Assembly: GCF_026914265.1 (NCBI RefSeq)
Contig: NC_069135.1
Coordinates: 33,861,756 to 33,925,755 of the forward strand
Length of the DNA stretch: 64,000 bases
Source of the DNA: Mya arenaria
Lineage: Eukaryota > Mollusca > Bivalvia > Myida > Myidae
Direction of reading: 5' to 3'
The position numbers and the translations under genes are program-made. The notes beneath the pieces are model-generated. The model ran no database searches, was not told the DNA's origin, and saw only the letters and a list, made by a program, of their open reading frames with translations. Below, piece by piece: positions 11,887 through 25,449 of the stretch; position 1 is the first letter of the stretch, and each line of letters begins with the position of its first letter.

Positions 11887-13099
11887 AGGCCATCCAAATC
11901 ATTCGGAGTACCGGATGTCTGTATTAACAAAGTTTAACTGTGTTCTAACACTACCGGAACTGCGGTATCATGTATATGTATGATAAATATTATATGTACA
12001 CCATATACATTATAACAGTGTGTATGTGTGAATGTATTACACGATGTGTAGGCTCATGCATATAGATTCATAAATATACATGAAGTCTCTTATCTTTGCT
12101 AGGGTTCTTCACTTGCAAAATAATTAGGCTCATGTCTTTGTACTGATTACTAAAACCACTCAAATAGGTCTAGTCCTTGACCATAACAGAGACTGAAATA
12201 TCGCAGTGATTTCCCTTGATACTCCTCGGAAAAGCAATTGAAATATCTTCGGGCAGCCGAATATACTCATTATTTGGAATTACGTAAAACAAGCATTTCC
12301 TCCTCCTAGTCATAATGCGTCATGTTGTTTATTCGTCCAAATCCGCAAAAAAAAAAAAACATTTACAAACCATTTTCAAACCGAGATAAGACGCTCGCGA
12401 CAATTGGACCCTTATTACAAGTGATTGGAAACAGTTTCAGGTGCAGAAATGGTAACTTATCCATGAGCAAATTTGAATTCATAAGATGAGAATGTCATAC
12501 AAGTTGGAGGTTTAATCCCTTATAGTTCTATCAATTTTTACAAAATGTTATAGTTTTTGTTAAAAATCCTATAATTCTTCATGAATTATTAACTCAATTT
12601 TACTCAATATCATTCTTTCCTCCTTTACTGAAGATATTCAGTTAAATGCTGGTGGTGTATGGCAAATATGAAGGATCAGAAAATCATGTGGCGTTCAGAC
12701 GTACATGTATTGCAATGCAAATACAAACTTACGGTATTAAATAATAATACATTGTCTGTATGAAAAACAACAAATGAAATAATTGTATTCAGAAGAAAAC
12801 AAAACAAAAATATGCTCCCATGTGTCCTTAGCTTTTCGAAGAAAAAAGGCAATGACATTTACAAGACTGTGTAACACATGGACAATCGGCCATTACAATG
12901 AATTATTATCGTATTATATATAGAATGTAATTCCACAGTAAAAATAACCACCAGATTTCACATAAACGTTTTGTTATTTAGAAGTCCATGGCATGTAATG
13001 TGAATACGAACTATCAATAAAATCGTATGAAATAGCTCATTACATTATCATGACATCACTTGCTGAGTCATCACAGTGAGGTATAAAAACCTTAACTGC

Positions 13100-15980
13100 A
13101 TAAGTACATTTAATTTTCAAATAAATTGCGTTAATCGGTAATTATATTGCTAGATTTTCATTTTAAAATGAAAGCGCGGGGGAGGGGGGGGGTCATCATT
13201 TAATTATTTTTTTTTATTTTTTTTTCTTAGATGACTGTTTCACCGTTGAATTTGTATTTATGCTCATTCTCATCGCATAAGGGGCTATATAAAATAATTA
13301 TGTGTTTCTAGACGAACCACGAACTCGTTCGTAACAATTCTCATTTTTGCTTTATGCTTGTTATGCCTCGACACCGTTTGTATGAATAAACGCCGTTCCC
13401 TGACAGTATCTGACCGATACACAAATACAGACCCTAGTTCATTTTAATTTGAGTCAATAAAATTTAAGGGGCGGTCGAGAAAAGAGGGCTATGGCGGCAG
13501 TGAAAATCTGTCAATTAATTTACAGTCGCCTTAACAATAGAGTTTTAAGCAACCATTACAATCCTGACATCGGCAATATGATATAAAAGTGGTAGCAATT
13601 GTGCCAAAAGTAAAAGGAGTCCAAAATCAATAGGGTTTTTTCATCTATAAATTCAATGGAAACTTCGGTCCGTTTATCTGTTAGTTCATTCGCATATAAA
13701 TATTGCGCAAAATTTGTCCTGTGAGACCGAGAAATGTTTTAAATTATTAAGTGCACATACTATGATAGGCATAACGATGCGAATAAAATGTGTTTCATAT
13801 CGCTACAAATTAGAAACGTCTAAATGCTGGCAGTAGTATAATAATAAACTAGAAGTCTGGATCATTTGAAAGTCTGGAGTTCCTCAAAGTAACTTCAACC
13901 TCTTAACAATTCTCTCAACTGGATATTCCCAATTCCGTTTTGTTGACAGATATGTTTCAGAACCAATGAGTCCATTCGGAAAAAAATCGGAAGAACCTAG
14001 TGTTCTCCATGTATACCTCATTCTGTTTCTTCAATCAAGAAGTGACTGGAATAGCTCTCATAGAACATTGTTCAAAGTTAGACTTTGATAAGAAGCGGTG
14101 ATTCCCAGCAGAGGTGGACACATATCCTGTTTAAAAATCCGAGAAAGAGTTCGCTTACCCCGTCCAGAGGACCTGTTCTGGGTTTGTTTTTAACAATTCA
14201 ACGGTTCTCCAAAATCGCTTTTAAAACACACTAATGTAATGATCAAATGTTTAACAGTCTATGAAAGTACTTCCCACACTGAACTATCTAAATACAAATA
14301 CATATGAGTGTTCAATTCCGGCTATCTATATAACACGGAGCTTGGTACAGCGGGGCCGGAGGCCGAATAATCCCGTTACAAGATGGTTCAAAGTACCACA
14401 GTAATTGAAAGCTGTTCATCAAGAAAGACAAGACGCTGAAGAAATCCCTTGATCAACACATGACCAATGCTGGTTTCTATTAGAGACACTAATAGAAAGC
14501 AAATATGGTTAAATGAAAATTTGAATTCAGTACAGCTTGTTTTTGAAGAATGTGTGTTAGAATGATGATATCTGCAATAGGAATAGTACTAAACGTTTTG
14601 GGTTCTTGCTTTCTTTCACTATTAATGGTTGACTTAACATCACCGACCCTTGGCTATATTTAGCAATGTAACATTGATACATGGGTACGTGGGTACGTCT
14701 GAATACTTTCCGCAAGAAATGATAGTTTGACTAATGTAACCACACTACTGTACATGCGTCATTTAAAACAACGCCAGAATATCAACAACAAATACATTGT
14801 AGACTTCTCTTGTCGGTTGACAATAAAATAACTATGTTTTCTTATTTTCGGTGTTGGCATCGTCAGCACTTTTAGGCTAACATACAGTATAAAGACAAGT
14901 TTTTAACTACAAGAATTAAGTAGATCTCCAAGTAACATTTCGCCTACTTGTTAAAAACACACACTAGAAATGTTCATTATCGTATGCAACAGGATATGTG
15001 CAATTCTCTTCCACTTGACTTGGAAACACTTCTTGTTTTAAGATTTCAAAAAAGTCATGCTAAACAAAAACAACGGGCCTTTATATTACATAATCTCAGC
15101 ATGTAACAATCTTTGTTGTATGTGCACTTCGGACATATAAAATCCCATGCACATTATAACGCATACGGACACAGCTGTTTGAAGGACAATCAATATATAT
15201 TTTGTGACTTAGAAAAAAACGCAGGTAAGAGAATATAATTAGTTGTTATAAACGGAGGATAATACAAGCGTGGTCAATCGATACAGAATAAATCAAACGA
15301 GTTTTCTAAAATAATATTAAAAAACGAACCAAGGCGATTTAATTTCGTATTGAATGATCACGAATACTCTAGTTATTAAATTAATATTAATTTGATGCTT
15401 TACAGCGCGTAGTATATTAAACGCATCGTAACAAAGCTTTTCACATATGACATCACGTAAAAATTATATAAAGATAATGATGTTTCTTCGTGAAGGCGGT
15501 GTTATTTATAATAAAATGCATTAATGTTATACTGGAGTGTCTGGTGAACATTGCTGCGCAAAACCCCCTCTTGTACAATCAAGATGCAGCTTCTTTTGTC
15601 AGGCATACATTCTCAAACTAATATGATTGAGTACTTAAAGAATCACACAAAAGCGACAAATACTATATTTTTTTATGTTTGAAATTCCCTTAATATTTAT
15701 AAAATATATTACATCTTTAAATTTGAAATACATCTGTGTTTGTATGCCCTATGAGTGCCGTTTTATCCGTAACACGAACTAGATGGCATTAATACGGTGC
15801 TTTAAGAAGATTTATTCGCCTTGGCATTTGCCTTCTAAAATGAAAAAGGTCATCTACTGGTCAAAAATCAGCTTTTAATGAAGTTCCGTTATATTACGAT
15901 AATATGTTATTGGAGTATAGTGCAGAACATGTTTCGCAAACACTATTGACTATGACCTTAACCATTCACCTACTCCACAT
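13100..15980. other. No gene recognised
   Basis: AT-rich sequence with a short G-run near 13180. I saw no splice-flanked exon, RNA gene or tandem array. The only open frames are short and without family resemblance. Confidence 0.4.
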
Positions 15981-16219
15981 ACATTTTTGGTCTGCTGGTC
16001 ATGTTCGACGGAGTTCCATGCCAAAGTTATTAATGTCATGGTCATAGGTCAACACATGTTCAAGCTGTTTTGCGTAATCATTTTTGACTCCAAAATATCC
16101 ACCCCACCAACAAAACGGGGGTATGAGGATCAATGCCTGGGCAACATACCAATGTTTCATGATCCTTCGTCGAACCGTTCTAAAGTTCGTGTGCGTTCAT
16201 CTTAACTTTTATTCTACAG

Positions 16220-16501
16220 ATGGATAGGCGCATCTGGATTTCGATAGTAATACTGGTGGCTCTAGTAATGCCATGTTCCACAAACCTTCGGGGTAAACAG
16301 CTTTGTTGGATTGTTGATGGGGCTTGCGTCGACAACCAGCGGCGAGTGGCGTTGAACAGACCAACATGCGGCAGTGTTTCAGGCAAAAGGAGGGAGTGTC
16401 GAGTAGCTTCCGGTTACTGTGGCTGTTTCCAAAAGCCGAGTGGAACCGTGATTGCTTCGAGTGGCGGAGAAACAATTCCTACAAATGGTGTTGGATATTA
16501 A
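16220..16501 (+). CDS. Secreted six-cysteine peptide, 93 residues
   Basis: The frame runs from ATG at 16220 to TAA at 16499-16501. The start follows directly on an acceptor-like TTTATTCTACAG, so an untranslated 5' exon is likely. Residues 1-22 form a signal peptide (MDRR, then ISIVILVALVMPCST). The mature chain has six cysteines spaced C-x6-C-x13-C-x9-C-x6-C-x1-C, enough for three disulfides. It contains a basic dibasic-rich middle (SGKRREC) and a Gly/Ser/Thr tail ending NGVGY. There are no other membrane segments. I do not recognise the family. Small cysteine-rich secreted peptides in molluscs include defence, shell-matrix and signalling molecules, and nothing here picks one. An AATAAA lies 136 bases past the stop. 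Sequence further upstream (about 15990-16200) resembles a dispersed repeat rather than coding DNA. Confidence 0.7.
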   Translation: MDRRIWISIVILVALVMPCSTNLRGKQLCWIVDGACVDNQRRVALNRPTCGSVSGKRRECRVASGYCGCFQKPSGTVIASSGGETIPTNGVGY

Positions 16502-16636
16502 CTATCTTCATCAGGTTGCGTCACTTAGACATATGGAATCTAATTACCCTTGGAAACAATATGAATGATTCGATGTCCAAGGGTATTCCTTGGTCAAAAT
16601 ATTTACGTGAGATTTAGTAAATTTGGTGGCTATGAA

Positions 16637-16642
16637 AATAAA
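16637..16642 (+). promoter_or_regulatory. Possible polyadenylation signal
   Basis: This AATAAA lies 136 bases after the stop codon of the 93-residue peptide gene, a usual distance for a short 3' UTR. In AT-rich DNA such hexamers are frequent, so position is the only support. Confidence 0.4.
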
Positions 16643-17149
16643 ATACATATATATGTAAAAAAAACAAAAAAACATTGACTGGCCAGTTATGTATGAATTT
16701 GTGTTGATGCATTGGAAAAGATGTATTCCAGTTGTTTATAGATCTATTATATTTCTTGAATATAGTTATAGAACAAATAGAGTTTTTATACATGATTCTT
16801 GATGAATCGCTATGTTTGACGTTCATGGTACTTTTTTGATAAAATGCTGCGATTTTAATGATTTTCGCGATAAACGGTTAACAAAAAAAATAGAGGTAAC
16901 ATATTTCCCCAGTGAGGTGTGCACAATCATAGAGATGACAGATTTCCCAAAGGTTGCGACATATATCATTTGATTTGGGAACAGCCGAATGTAAATTAAA
17001 CTCAATTCAATATTTCCTCATTAGAGTCTGTCCATCGCTGAGTTGAACGTGAATGTTTAAAACGTATTAAAATTCAATTTGTACCTCTTAGGACTATAAT
17101 ATTATATCGTGTAGGTACTTTGAGCAAGGACAAGCACAATCCACATTTC

Positions 17150-17335
17150 AATTAGTTAGTGCAAGGGAAAAGGCGGTTCAATAAGTTGGTGCATGGGAAA
17201 AGGTGGTTCAATAAGTTGGTGCATGGGAAAAGTTGGCTCAATTAGTTGGTGCATGGGAAAAGTTGGCTCAATTAGTTGGTGCAAGGGAAAAGGCGGTTCA
17301 ATAATTTGGTGCAAGGAAAAAGGCGGTTTAATGGT
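17150..17335. repeat. 30-bp minisatellite, about six units
   Basis: Units of the form GTTGGTGCATGGGAAAAGGT followed by GGTTCAATAA repeat with substitutions (GCAAGGG/GCATGGG, GGCGG/GTTGG). It lies downstream of the secreted-peptide gene and has no coding sense. Confidence 0.85.
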
Positions 17336-18717
17336 TTGCCTTAATCACATGTAGCTTTTTGTTTAAGAAGTAGTGTTTGTGTTTATTTATCACAAGTTCA
17401 CAACGATGTTACAGTTAGTTATTTAGTTCGTGAAGTCATATAACCGAAGTCATTCGTCCGCTTTCGTATAAGAAAGATAAGAAAGTGAACTTTTCTCAGT
17501 TAATTTTAAGGGAAGCATATAGCAAAAGGTACAGAAATTATATCCCCCCCCCCCAAAAAAAAAGAAGCTATTTCCAATGATTTTCATGTTTTCGGCAGTC
17601 TATCTGTGTTCAGCTTGATTTAAGAATATTTTATTGAGCTCAAGTACACAATATGTCTATGCAAATACTTATTCAATATCCATGATTAGAATGGTAGAAC
17701 AAAACTTTTATAGTTCTTAGACTTGTATATATGGTTCGCTTAACATTTAAGACAGGATGCATTTATATAAAAAAAACACATGCACAATCTTTAGTCTTGC
17801 CACAAAACAAACCAATATAATTGGTTCGGAACACGATGATGCAAATCTATTAATGTTGAAGATGTGGTCAGCTTGATTATGATAAGTGGATTTATTTTTT
17901 TAAGTTAACGTTGTGGTATCAATTTCCGCAGGCACTTAGCTGAAAACTTGACACATATTACAACACGATTAAGAACACCATATTCCATAAATAAATAAGT
18001 ATACTTATATAATAGCTGCAAATACATTAGTTGTATATGGGTTCAGTGACTGTTATGGTAAGGTATGATAATACACAATAGTGTTAATCACAAGAGTTTA
18101 GGTCATTGAATGCTATTTAGTTTGTGTTCGGTTGGCTTAAGATTACAAAGGTACAAAGTATAAAATTCAACCTAAGATGCTAAAAGAAAAAAACTCTTGG
18201 TCGATGCTATGTAAAATTGTACGAAATAAATGCTGAAAAGGATCAACGGGCTACTCAGATTCAGATCATTCATTTTGCAAAATTGCAATTGACCTTTAAA
18301 TATTATCTGCGGTTAAGCGTGTTCATATGCAACCATCTGGCTATGACCCTGATGAAAGTTGCTTTGAACAGTCGCAAATTACAGCCGACTATTATTTACA
18401 AGCAAAGGCTTAGCGAGCCTGTAGATTTGAATAGACAGTCCATCTGCAACGAATATTTGTATCTCCTTGATAAGAGTATTTTTCATTAGCCAATGAAATT
18501 GTATGTTGAAAGTTTGCTTAGAATGACACGCAGCAAGGACGAAGATATGTGCATACAGATCAATCACGCTCAAATGAGCCATGAAACATGCACTTAAGGC
18601 ACCTTTATGCCAAGGAGTTCCAGAAAGTAAGAAGAAAGTATCGTAAACCTCCTTAATAAAAGTAAATGAAGTGGATCCGGTATGTACAGCCCGTTTTAGA
18701 AATCACAAACCATTCAG

Positions 18718-18990
18718 CTTCAAAAGCTATAAAGATGGAAAAGCTTCAAAAGCTATAAAGATGGAAAAGCTTCAAAAGCTATAAAGATGGAAAAGCTTCA
18801 AAAGCTATAAAGATGGAAAAGCTTCAAAAGCTATAAAGATGGAAAAGCTTCAAAAGCTATAAAGATGGAAAAGCTTCAAAAGCTATAAAGATGGAAAACC
18901 TTCAAAAGCTATAAAGATGGAAAAGCTTCAAAAGCTATAAAGATGGAAAAGCTTCAAAAGCTATAAGCTTCAAAAGCTATAAAGATGGAA
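18718..18990. repeat. 26-bp minisatellite, about ten nearly identical units
   Basis: The unit is CTTCAAAAGCTATAAAGATG plus GAAAAG, almost without variation except for one shortened unit at about 18962. The homogeneity indicates recent expansion. Each unit contains a HindIII-like AAGCTT at the junction. Confidence 0.95.
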
Positions 18991-19094
18991 AGTAGCCATG
19001 GTCTGAGCTGAAATAACCTTACTTTGATTCACTGTCCTGTGCTTCCGAATTGGTGTAATTTACCATATTTGATTAATATTTGTCTAATGGGTTC

Positions 19095-19880
19095 ATAATG
19101 ATTTGTGGAGATATTAACGTGCAGCTCAATGGAAATAGTTTTGATAGATGCGCATGGTTTCTTCGATATTTTGTATCAAATGAGCGTAACAAACTGTAAT
19201 ACCACTGGACTTCCATATACCCACATAAAAGGTAATCCAACAGTTGCAGACAATTTATCACTAATATGTGGAATTAAACAAACATTAGAAAATCAATTGC
19301 ATGTTGTGAAAAGTTTAAACCTGAAGATATGACATCAGTGTTGACAAAAGAAAAGCAATAAGTTTTAGTCCTCACAAACTCAATAATCCAACAAATAATA
19401 AATTCGGCAATGAACATATAACCATCTCAGGAACAACATAGCACTTGGGTATCATACTTGAAAGTAGATTAAGATACACCAAAGCAATCGACGATTGAAT
19501 TAGAAAAATCTTAATCCTCGCAATTGGAAAGAACTCTGGTGACGTTAGACCAATAGCATTAGGCCTCTAAGTAAAGAAATAATGTATACCTACAGTCATG
19601 TACGGTGCCGAATTCTAGCATGACATGATGGTGCTAGATCGTCCAAAGCTTGGAACATACGCTTAGCAGCTAAATAACATCTTTCAACGACATGGCATTG
19701 AGTCTGCTAAGATGGCTCCTGTTCGAGCTGGAGATAGACAATCGCAAACTAACGTTTCTACAGAAGTTATTCACCTTGCCCAATGAACATTTCTCAAACG
19801 CGAAAAATTATTTACCGACTAATGAGTTCAGAGGATACATTCGACCGTCATGAACAACCTACTGGTTTATATCCGAACCT
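19095..19880 (+). pseudogene. Decayed non-LTR retrotransposon fragment
   Basis: The plus-strand translation, interrupted by stops and frameshifts, keeps several landmarks. A block ICGDIN near 19099 resembles the GDFN motif of the AP-type endonuclease. NPTVADNLSLI at about 19226-19262 stands where reverse transcriptases of this type have an ADD-type catalytic motif, with the second Asp changed to Asn. Farther on, ELEIDNRKLTFLQKLFTLP resembles the C-terminal part of invertebrate LINE reverse transcriptases. The stops and the damaged catalytic motif make it non-functional. The clade is not assigned. Confidence 0.5.
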
Positions 19881-19999
19881 CGACATTTCCAAGTAAATAA
19901 GCCGGTGGAAAATCGTTAATTCTAAATATTTAACTTTCATACAAATGTTTGAAAGCCAGAACACAAAGTGATGAAGCCCTCGAAGATATATGTCTTATT

Positions 20000-22700
20000 T
20001 AATACATTCATTTATTAATACTTTCATTGCAAACTTTCAATAGAGTGTCCAAGAATTGAAACAAATTCAACTTTCCTGTATTGCAATGGAACCGACAGGG
20101 ATAAGCAGAGAAGCCAAATATGTATCCATGAAAAAACTAAAACGTACTTGTTGGTTTAGAGAATGTATGTGAAAACATGTTGAATATTGTTAGGAGGTCA
20201 TTGTTTCGTTGCTTCCCTCGAAACCAGAGGGACACATATTGGTGCAAATACGGATCGAACCGACTAAAGCGGGCAAGAGACAGAAGATGCGATGTGCGCT
20301 TGAGCTTAACGTAGGCGAGTTGTATCAAATACATGTCTAGAGTGCCTGAGGATTCAACACCTCGGACTAGAGTCATTCCTTGGTAGGTCAGATCAGTGTC
20401 TAGTCGTTGAGTTATTGAATTAATTTAAATGTGTTTACATGTATACAATTTTAACCTGTCTCACTCCCTCTGAAGAGGCTGATATTTGGATATGTCATTG
20501 GGAGGGCACGGAATTTGGTGAACAGTATATTTAGCTTGGTATCACAAACATATTTAATATAGAATTCATGAGTATTTTTAAACAATGTATGTGTAGTCTT
20601 TTGATGTTGATGTAGCTTGGTATTTGGCCATTATGCCCTTAAAAAATAACTAGTTTTCCGTCGATACGTAAAGTAGGTATATGAGGGGTTTGAACCTGAT
20701 TCCGAAGATGTATGGCAAACAGGATTCATCTGGTCTGGTAGGTATTATATATTATTTTTTCCCATTAATGATCACGTCTTTGGCTCTGCAGTAATAAGGT
20801 ATATCTCTTCTTTGTTATTTAAATTCGTACGTAGCGGAAAAAAATAGATATTTAAGGATAACCTTCGAGAAAATCGATGTTTATATTTAATAATGGAAAT
20901 CAAGAATTTGGGATTTGTTCTACCATTTACGCTGAAAAACATACCACTTTGCAAAAAATGCTAATCAATTGTTGTCTTCTAGGCCTGTCCGTGTTATTCT
21001 AATTGTTTTATTTTAAAAGCGCAAATACTCAATTGATATTTGCGTTTGAATATCACTCATGAAATATTTCATGTAAAACAATTAAAGATCCTAAACGGTG
21101 CCCCTGTTGTACCGTTAAAGGACGACTCATGGGTGTTTCAATTCGAATATTCCAATTAACAATAGAACACCATGTCACGTTCGTATTTGCCCTGTACGAA
21201 TCTTCCAGAATCAATAAACATGGACAAACACACCCGAACTTATGGTGGCATATACCTGCCGTAAGATAACCTGTTAACGTTCGCGAATTGTTTCGTGTTA
21301 ACCACTGAAATTTCGCGATAATTATCTAGCTATCTAGTTAATATTCACGAAACCTTTTCGGTAAGATAAATATCATGAGACTAAAAACTGTCTTGAAAGT
21401 GCCCATGCAGAACTGCCACCTGCTACCTCTTTAGGAGTACAACAGTAACAGGTTTACTAGTTATGGTTTGCGAATTCCACTTAGTAAGTTATATACTAAC
21501 TGGTGAACTAGATAAATTCACGAACGCTATCAGTTATATGCCATCATTCGAACTCGCTTGTATTGCCATATAACTCTCCTCGTTATGTGTTATGTCTCAG
21601 GACGGCCACGTGCATATGACGTGCCAGAGGAATCTCTATGGTGTCTAAAGCAAGGAGGTTTTTGGGAGTCTTGAATCGTCTGAGTCTTGGACGCCAGATT
21701 TGTCACCGGTTGAACGAGGTGCCCTTGGCCAAGGCTGGTTGAGAAGTCAGGATGATATTAAGATGCAATCCAGTCTCTTGACATGTCTGATCAAGATGTC
21801 ACGTTTTGAGGTTAAACACTAGAAACTGACCAAATTGTTCGAAATCCGAGAAGACTTGAATGGTTTGCAAACGTCCAATTACTTGTTTATATCCTACTGT
21901 TATTCTCCTTTTTTTCTAATTCACTCTACTTGCAGTCTTGTCTTTATAAGTAAACAGTTTTCAGTTATAAATCAACGAACATTCTTCAGGATTTTACCAG
22001 TGACTCGAAGCATCTATTCAATATGTAAAGTATCACAGATGTTTATCAAATATGGAATATTGAACGCGTTATATAGTTCCAATAAAAAATACGGCGTCCC
22101 ATTCAAATTCCACTGCGACATGTTGTAATTTATCATGGTTATTTCTTCACTTAAGAAATCAGGTCAAGGTACTTATTCGATTAACAAAAAAAGGAAGCGC
22201 CCTTACAGTTTCCACATATAATGTTCCATTGTTTAATATACAATTCTAAAAAAGGTTTGCTTATAATACATGGTATGAAAACGAAATACACGGACACAGT
22301 AAGTATTTATAAAGTGGTATTGGCATATTTTGACATTTTCTAATACTAGTATATAAACATTTGATATTTCGTGTTTCTGAAATGTTTTCTTTGATATCAT
22401 ACATTTTTTATTTAAACAGTTTGAATTGGAAACATTCTAATCGGTAGATACCATTACATCCTGGTAGTCTTTTGTATATTAACTTGAATTGCGCAACTAT
22501 AAAAACGGGCGACAGCAATCCAAATAGTCATGTAGTCACAATCGATCTGCACCAATTCATTCGCTGAATGCGAATTAGATAGGAACACATAGAAATTTCA
22601 CTTAGACAATATTGATGGCAGAATTCTCCGATCCATGGTAGGTCTAGAATTGCAATGGTCAACATCTGTAGACATTTGATATATGCATTTAAGTGTAATT
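20000..22700. other. No gene recognised
   Basis: I saw no clear exon, RNA gene or tandem array. Short open frames (for example 20137-20376 minus, 21835-22128 plus) lack family resemblance and splice context. Confidence 0.4.
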
Positions 22701-22724
22701 AGTTACTTTATCTATAACTTATTA

Positions 22725-22910
<186 letters not shown>

Positions 22911-22920
22911 TATTAGTAAC

Positions 22921-24575
22921 TTAAAGACTCTCGTCTTGCGGACACTGGGTTGACTCTGTCGAGTCAAAACTTAAATCACAACTTTCAGAATCATCCATTT
23001 CGTCCTCTTCACAATATTTCTGAACAACAATTACAGTTACTCGTGGGGAAATATTTGTGCGAGTTTTCATTTGACCTACATCACTCATTCGTCTATTATG
23101 AAACAAAACTCTCGAGTCAAGAAAATCGCAATAAAGCCCATTTTTCGTTCGATAATCACCAAGATCTGACTCACTTTTGAATAAGCGTGAACACCTTTTA
23201 TTGAATTCTTCATCTCTTTCGGACGAGCTTGCCTTAAGGTCAAGGTCATCTTTGGTATTAGGAGTGAAATCCACCTCTTCCTGTGTGCGTATTTCGTCTA
23301 TAACAACATCTGTGGCAGTAGCATGTCTATGTAAATTTTCCACACTCCCTATATCGTCAGGAATTTCTTTCACCCCAGAGAAAAACCTTTTGTACAGTAG
23401 AACCAGTAGTTTGTAGATTGAAAAGAATACACAGTGAACAATAATGGAGACAACAATCACAATGACTAGAATAGCACCACTTTTGTTTGGTCGAGACCAG
23501 TCTAGATAAAACCGGAAATCGCTTGATTGTTTGGAAGACTGGTATACAGCACACGTTATTGCATGAAAGAGGATGAAAACGGGCGCTTGGTAACAGTGAA
23601 GAAACTTGACCGGAATCCGTGTTACAAAGACGCTGTTTGTGATGACGTAGATGGTAGTGAGCAGCACTTTGTTGATAGTCTCAAAGTCCAGACCTAGAGG
23701 CATAAAAAAGGTTTAAAGGCATTGTTTTACACAGATTTAAGCAATAATACAATGAAAACTAGATCGCTATAGTCATTTATGTTGCATGTCAAATAATTGC
23801 AGTAATTAGAATGCCTCATATTTTGCCGATTAGTAAAACTTACTGTAAACAATGATTTTCTACATTAGTTGTGCTTTTATACCATGAATAAAATGATCTG
23901 AATTTTTTAAGTATTCTTAATAATTTCATTACAGTAAGTATTAAATCTTCCGTTACAAACCTTCATACAATATGGACACATGCATCACTGTATGTGTTAC
24001 AGCGACGACGTTGTTAGTACTGTAGAGAATCCACTGCACCTTCAAAATAACTGGCATCCTTGCTCCTGAAACATATAATTATTCGCCATAATGGATACTT
24101 CGTATGTGTGCGTGAAAACACTCTTTAACACAATCTGAAAATTGGGCGTGAACACATAAAATATACCAAGGTAGAAATTGTTAACGAGGTCTCCAAATTT
24201 TTATGATTTTATATAACATACATTGCTACGTTTGACACCATATGTTTTAAAGTCATCTCGGATGAGGGATTTTAGGTGCCTTCTAAAGTCCAACACAAAT
24301 TTTTACTGGGTCATAATGCAAGTGGATATTATTGTACACTCATAAAACCAATTACCTTTAAGCAAACGGTTTGAAGATATCGAACCCAGGAGCCGAACCG
24401 TCGTTTCACAGGTCAGTGTCAACGACATAAGACAGTAAGACCAGTTCCTCAAATAGAGCAGCCAGTATTTGCGGTGCTCTTTACGAGTGGAGTAGAACAC
24501 ATCTAACAGCAGAGTGGTGGTAAAGAACAGCAACCAGATGACGCTCCACACTAGGCCGAACCATGGACTGAGAAA
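22921..24575 (-). CDS. rost: Rolling-stone-like multipass membrane protein (5' end missing)
   Basis: Three minus-strand exons join in phase: 24356-24575 (5' edge uncertain; acceptor TTCCAG), 23961-24065 and 22921-23693, with donors AAAG|GTAATT and GAAG|GTTTGT and acceptors TTTCAG and CTCTAG. Both junctions split a Gly codon after its first base. The 365 codons give about six membrane helices: GLVWSVIWLLFFTTTLLLDVF; the WLLYLRNWSYCLM region; VQWILYSTNNVVAVTHTVMH; two in the last exon around IPVKFLHCYQAPVFILFH; and AILVIVIVVSIIVHCVFFSI. YLRNWSY, the RIPVKFLH region and FYLDWSRP match the order of conserved stretches in the rolling stone family, known from Drosophila myoblast fusion. A roughly 150-residue hydrophilic, acidic tail after the last helix (ending CPQDESL) is longer than family members usually have. 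Residues before the first helix were not found. The symbol is at family level only. Confidence 0.75.
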
Positions 24576-25449
24576 CTGGAATTTGAAATAATATACTCCT
24601 ATAACCCGGTATCTAAGACGAGAATGTGTCGCTTGCTTGGAGCGTCCACTTCTGTGATTATCATGCAACAGTCAATCTTGAGAGAAACAGATGTAACGAT
24701 TGTTGATAATTAACAAGCTATAACACCCGAATGAAGAGTGTAATGATTAAAATCAGTTGCCATACTATGCATATAAAAATTGCGATCACATATGGTTAAG
24801 AATGGATAAGAAATGCTCGATTTTCAGAGAGGAAAAATAAATTTGGTCAAGTCTTTTCAATTTCTGGGCCTTAACGCTGTTATAAATGAGAACTTTTTTG
24901 CGTGTGTGTTTAAGATAGTATCCCCATAACCAGCGTCATTCGTGCGCTGAGGAAAGAAATTCGTGAGTAAAACAGAGCACAAAGAATAGGTTTGAGATAA
25001 AATGCTTTGACACATTGTAACCCAGTGCTGCAAAAGTTAGACTACGTAAAGAAAGCGCTACAAGTAAATCTGGTAAACAATCTTAATATCAAGGATCATA
25101 ACATAATTGTTAATAATGTATCGGTAAAGATAGTAAGCTCACCAATATTTTTGCAAAAGAGCGGACAAGATGAATCGAAATTGTTGATCGAAATTGCTCG
25201 ATATCTTATGGCAATAAGCATTGGAACTAAGATTGTATAACAAATGCTTACAAAAAAGAGCAAACATCAAGGCGTGTTGCTTGAAAGTAGGCGTCTTTCA
25301 ATGATACACAGTTGACATAATAAGGGCGGGGGCCCTTTAAATGACAATGACGTCTGAATAAGCATTTATCAAAAGCTAACATTTTCATTATACAATCATA
25401 ACTACATGGACAAGCCAACCAGCTAAATACTCTAACTATGCCATTGTTG

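Larger units (their letters stand above)
6570..13100. repeat. Segmental duplication, copy B
   Basis: Counterpart of 970-6300 (see copy A for landmarks). It is longer because it contains a 593-bp TIR element (6628-7220) near its left edge, a much expanded 24-bp minisatellite (7240-9895) and a private MITE (11645-11886). Similarity fades near 13100. Exons are recognisable only at 10932-10995. Confidence 0.75.
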
